Shown: one piece after another, positions 62,997 through 64,000 of the stretch | Position numbering within the stretch: the first letter of the stretch is position 1 | How the letters are laid out: every line of letters begins with the position of its first letter | Origin: Vibrio sp. J1-1 | GTDB lineage: Bacteria; Pseudomonadota; Gammaproteobacteria; Enterobacterales; Vibrionaceae | Direction of reading: 5' to 3' | Length of the DNA: 64,000 bases | NCBI RefSeq assembly: GCF_021728395.1 | Contig: NZ_JAKKCM010000002.1 | Span: 62,001 to 126,000, forward strand | Notes under the pieces: generated by a model | Databases searched by the model: none | The model's input: only the letters and a program-made list of their open reading frames with translations | Told to the model about the DNA's origin: nothing | Made by a program: the position numbers and the translations under genes

Positions 62997-63025
62997 AAAG
63001 GCAGCGAAATAGCTGCCTTTTCTTT
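62997..63025. terminator. Bidirectional terminator between hutU and the DUF2058 gene
   Basis: AAAGGCAGC (62997-63005) and GCTGCCTTT (63012-63020) form a perfect stem with a six-base loop and flanking A and T runs. Confidence 0.85.
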
Positions 63026-63046
63026 TATAAAATGAGTCCTTACTGC

Positions 63047-63568
63047 TTACCACATCAGATCGTCTGGAACGACGAATTCTGCATATGGGTCGTCTTCTTC
63101 AGGGATGTCGGCTTCAGGTTCTTTTTGATCGATAATCACTGATTCGTCACGCTGCGCAATTTTGTTTGCTACGCCGCGTGGGATGACTACATAGCTCTCG
63201 CCTACAACCGCAATAGCGAGAATACCTTTGATCAACTGTTCACGAATCAGAGAATCAACGTACAGTGATTTCACCAAAGTACCGTCGGTGAAGTTGTATT
63301 TGATGTCGCCATCTTTCAAATCAACTTTGTTCATTTCGATCAATTGATTGATTTGAGCTCTGATTTCTTTACTCAAACGTTCAGCATTCTGTTGTTTGCT
63401 CAACTCTTTATCTCGTTCTAACTGCTGGCGTTTGCTTTCTTCAACGGCCGCTTTGACTTCGCGTGCCTGAACGCGGGATTTTTTAGAACCTTTTTTCGCT
63501 TTCTTTAGTTTTTTCTCGTTAACCAAGCCAGCTTTTAGCATTTGTTCTTGAAGGGTTAGTTTTGCCAT
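63047..63568 (-). CDS. DUF2058 (YaiL-type) protein
   Basis: The 173-residue protein begins MAKLTLQEQMLKAGLVNEKK followed by a very basic coiled-coil region (KKAKKGSKKSRVQAREVKAA to about residue 75), then a small globular domain (NFTDGTLVKSLYVDSLIREQ; YVVIPRGVANKIAQRD) and an acidic tail (EADIPEEDDPYAEFV). This is the usual layout of the YaiL/DUF2058 family, described as nucleoprotein-like or polynucleotide-associated. Function is not well established. Confidence 0.9.
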   Translation of the reverse strand: MAKLTLQEQMLKAGLVNEKKLKKAKKGSKKSRVQAREVKAAVEESKRQQLERDKELSKQQNAERLSKEIRAQINQLIEMNKVDLKDGDIKYNFTDGTLVKSLYVDSLIREQLIKGILAIAVVGESYVVIPRGVANKIAQRDESVIIDQKEPEADIPEEDDPYAEFVVPDDLMW

Positions 63569-63664
63569 GTTTAATCCAGTTAATACGCAATTTTTGCCAT
63601 TTTAACCAGTCCTGATCCGCAAGGAAAGGGCAGGGAAGGGATGTAGGGTGAATATCCTAATAAA

Positions 63665-63693
63665 ATGCCGGCTTTTGCGGTAAAAGCCGGCAT
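63665..63693 (-). terminator. Terminator of the right-edge aminotransferase gene
   Basis: ATGCCGGCTTTT (63665-63676) and AAAAGCCGGCAT (63682-63693) form a perfect 12-bp stem with a five-base loop, 33 bases after the aminotransferase stop; TTTTATTAGG follows on the - strand. Confidence 0.85.
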
Positions 63694-63725
63694 GTCATGC
63701 TCAGTATGGTTAACGTTGACGGCCG

Positions 63726-64000
63726 TTATTTAGCGTTCCACTGCTTAGAGGTGACGAGGTTATCCATCACTTTATTGACCGCTCGATGCGCTTTATCCAC
63801 GATAGTATCGACGTCGTTGCGGTTGGTAATGAGTGCAGGCGCAAAGCCCAGAATATCGCCATGTGGCATGGCTCGGGCAATCAGTCCGACTTCCAGGCAG
63901 GCTGCGGATACTTGCGGGCCAACTTTTAAGTTCGGGTCAAATTGTGCTCGACGCAGTTTGTCAGGCGAAAACTCCAGTGCATGCAGTAAACCAATACCAC
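63726..64000 (-). CDS. Class III PLP aminotransferase, C-terminal part (start outside window)
   Basis: About 91 C-terminal codons are visible, ending VTSKQWNAK. The segment reads GIGLLHALEFSPDKLRRAQF, then VGPQVSAACLEVGLIARAMP and HGDILGFAPALITNRNDVDT, the C-terminal small domain of omega-amino-acid or putrescine/taurine-type class III aminotransferases. The PLP lysine and substrate site lie beyond base 64000, so the substrate cannot be named. Confidence 0.85.
   Translation of the reverse strand, partial: GIGLLHALEFSPDKLRRAQFDPNLKVGPQVSAACLEVGLIARAMPHGDILGFAPALITNRNDVDTIVDKAHRAVNKVMDNLVTSKQWNAK

Overview
The window reads as chromosomal DNA of a Vibrio, most likely the second chromosome of a Harveyi-clade-like species. 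The basis is the GC level, strong Shine-Dalgarno sites, Vibrio-type families (ribosome-recycling-factor-like small protein, BCCT carrier, DUF2058, DUF3147, RND triads, paralogous cold-shock and RNase R genes) and the dense packing of catabolic clusters, each with its own regulator. Species is inference. I saw no rRNA, tRNA, CRISPR array, prophage, integron or insertion sequence. Four remnants stand out: an AraC-type C-terminus, a cold-shock-protein C-terminus and copies of a Vibrio-like palindromic repeat.

Layout. 1-4.5 kb: an ABC importer (two permeases, binding protein) with a co-transcribed alkaline-phosphatase-superfamily hydrolase and a divergent GntR/UTRA regulator, probably for an organophosphate or phosphonate. 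4.6-6.6 kb: BCCT carrier and a small membrane protein. 6.8-13.5 kb: RND efflux triad with LysR regulator. 13.7-18 kb: PotD-like binding protein, tyrS, LuxR-type regulator, SYLF protein. 18-24 kb: ppsA and its regulator ppsR, then a divergent second adenylosuccinate synthetase with its own LysR gene. 24-30.4 kb: acyl-CoA ligase and UraA-fold permease, facing a FixJ-type two-component pair. 30.4-36.9 kb: MarR/DMT/FMN-reductase cluster, then an alpha-glucoside PTS and 6-phospho-alpha-glucosidase under a GntR/UTRA regulator. 37-41 kb: RNase R paralogue and a cold-shock gene, with cold-shock debris upstream. 41-44.6 kb: LysR, HisC-like aminotransferase, basic-amino-acid binding protein, small RRF-like protein. 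44.7-54.4 kb: a purine-to-allantoin island (xdhABC, uraD, uraH, puuD, NCS2 permease) with a divergent RutR-like TetR regulator. 54.5-57.6 kb: OmpR/EnvZ-type pair with a Met-rich sensor loop, beside two small exported proteins, one with a Met/His tandem repeat. 58.4-63 kb: LysR with hutH and a long, eukaryote-type hutU. The right edge holds DUF2058 and the end of a class III aminotransferase.

How parts fit. Xanthine or hypoxanthine enters through the NCS2 permease, XdhAB (matured by XdhC) makes urate, PuuD makes 5-hydroxyisourate, and UraH and UraD carry it to allantoin. Near-identical 16-bp palindromes lie at the xdhA promoter region and at the permease promoter, so the RutR-like protein probably controls both. 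The Met-rich two-component system and its neighbours look like a small metal-stress (copper or silver) module that I do not recognise as described. The hutHU pair and the second PurA are divergent paralogues of central enzymes, each next to a private LysR gene, and both carry changes at active-site positions.
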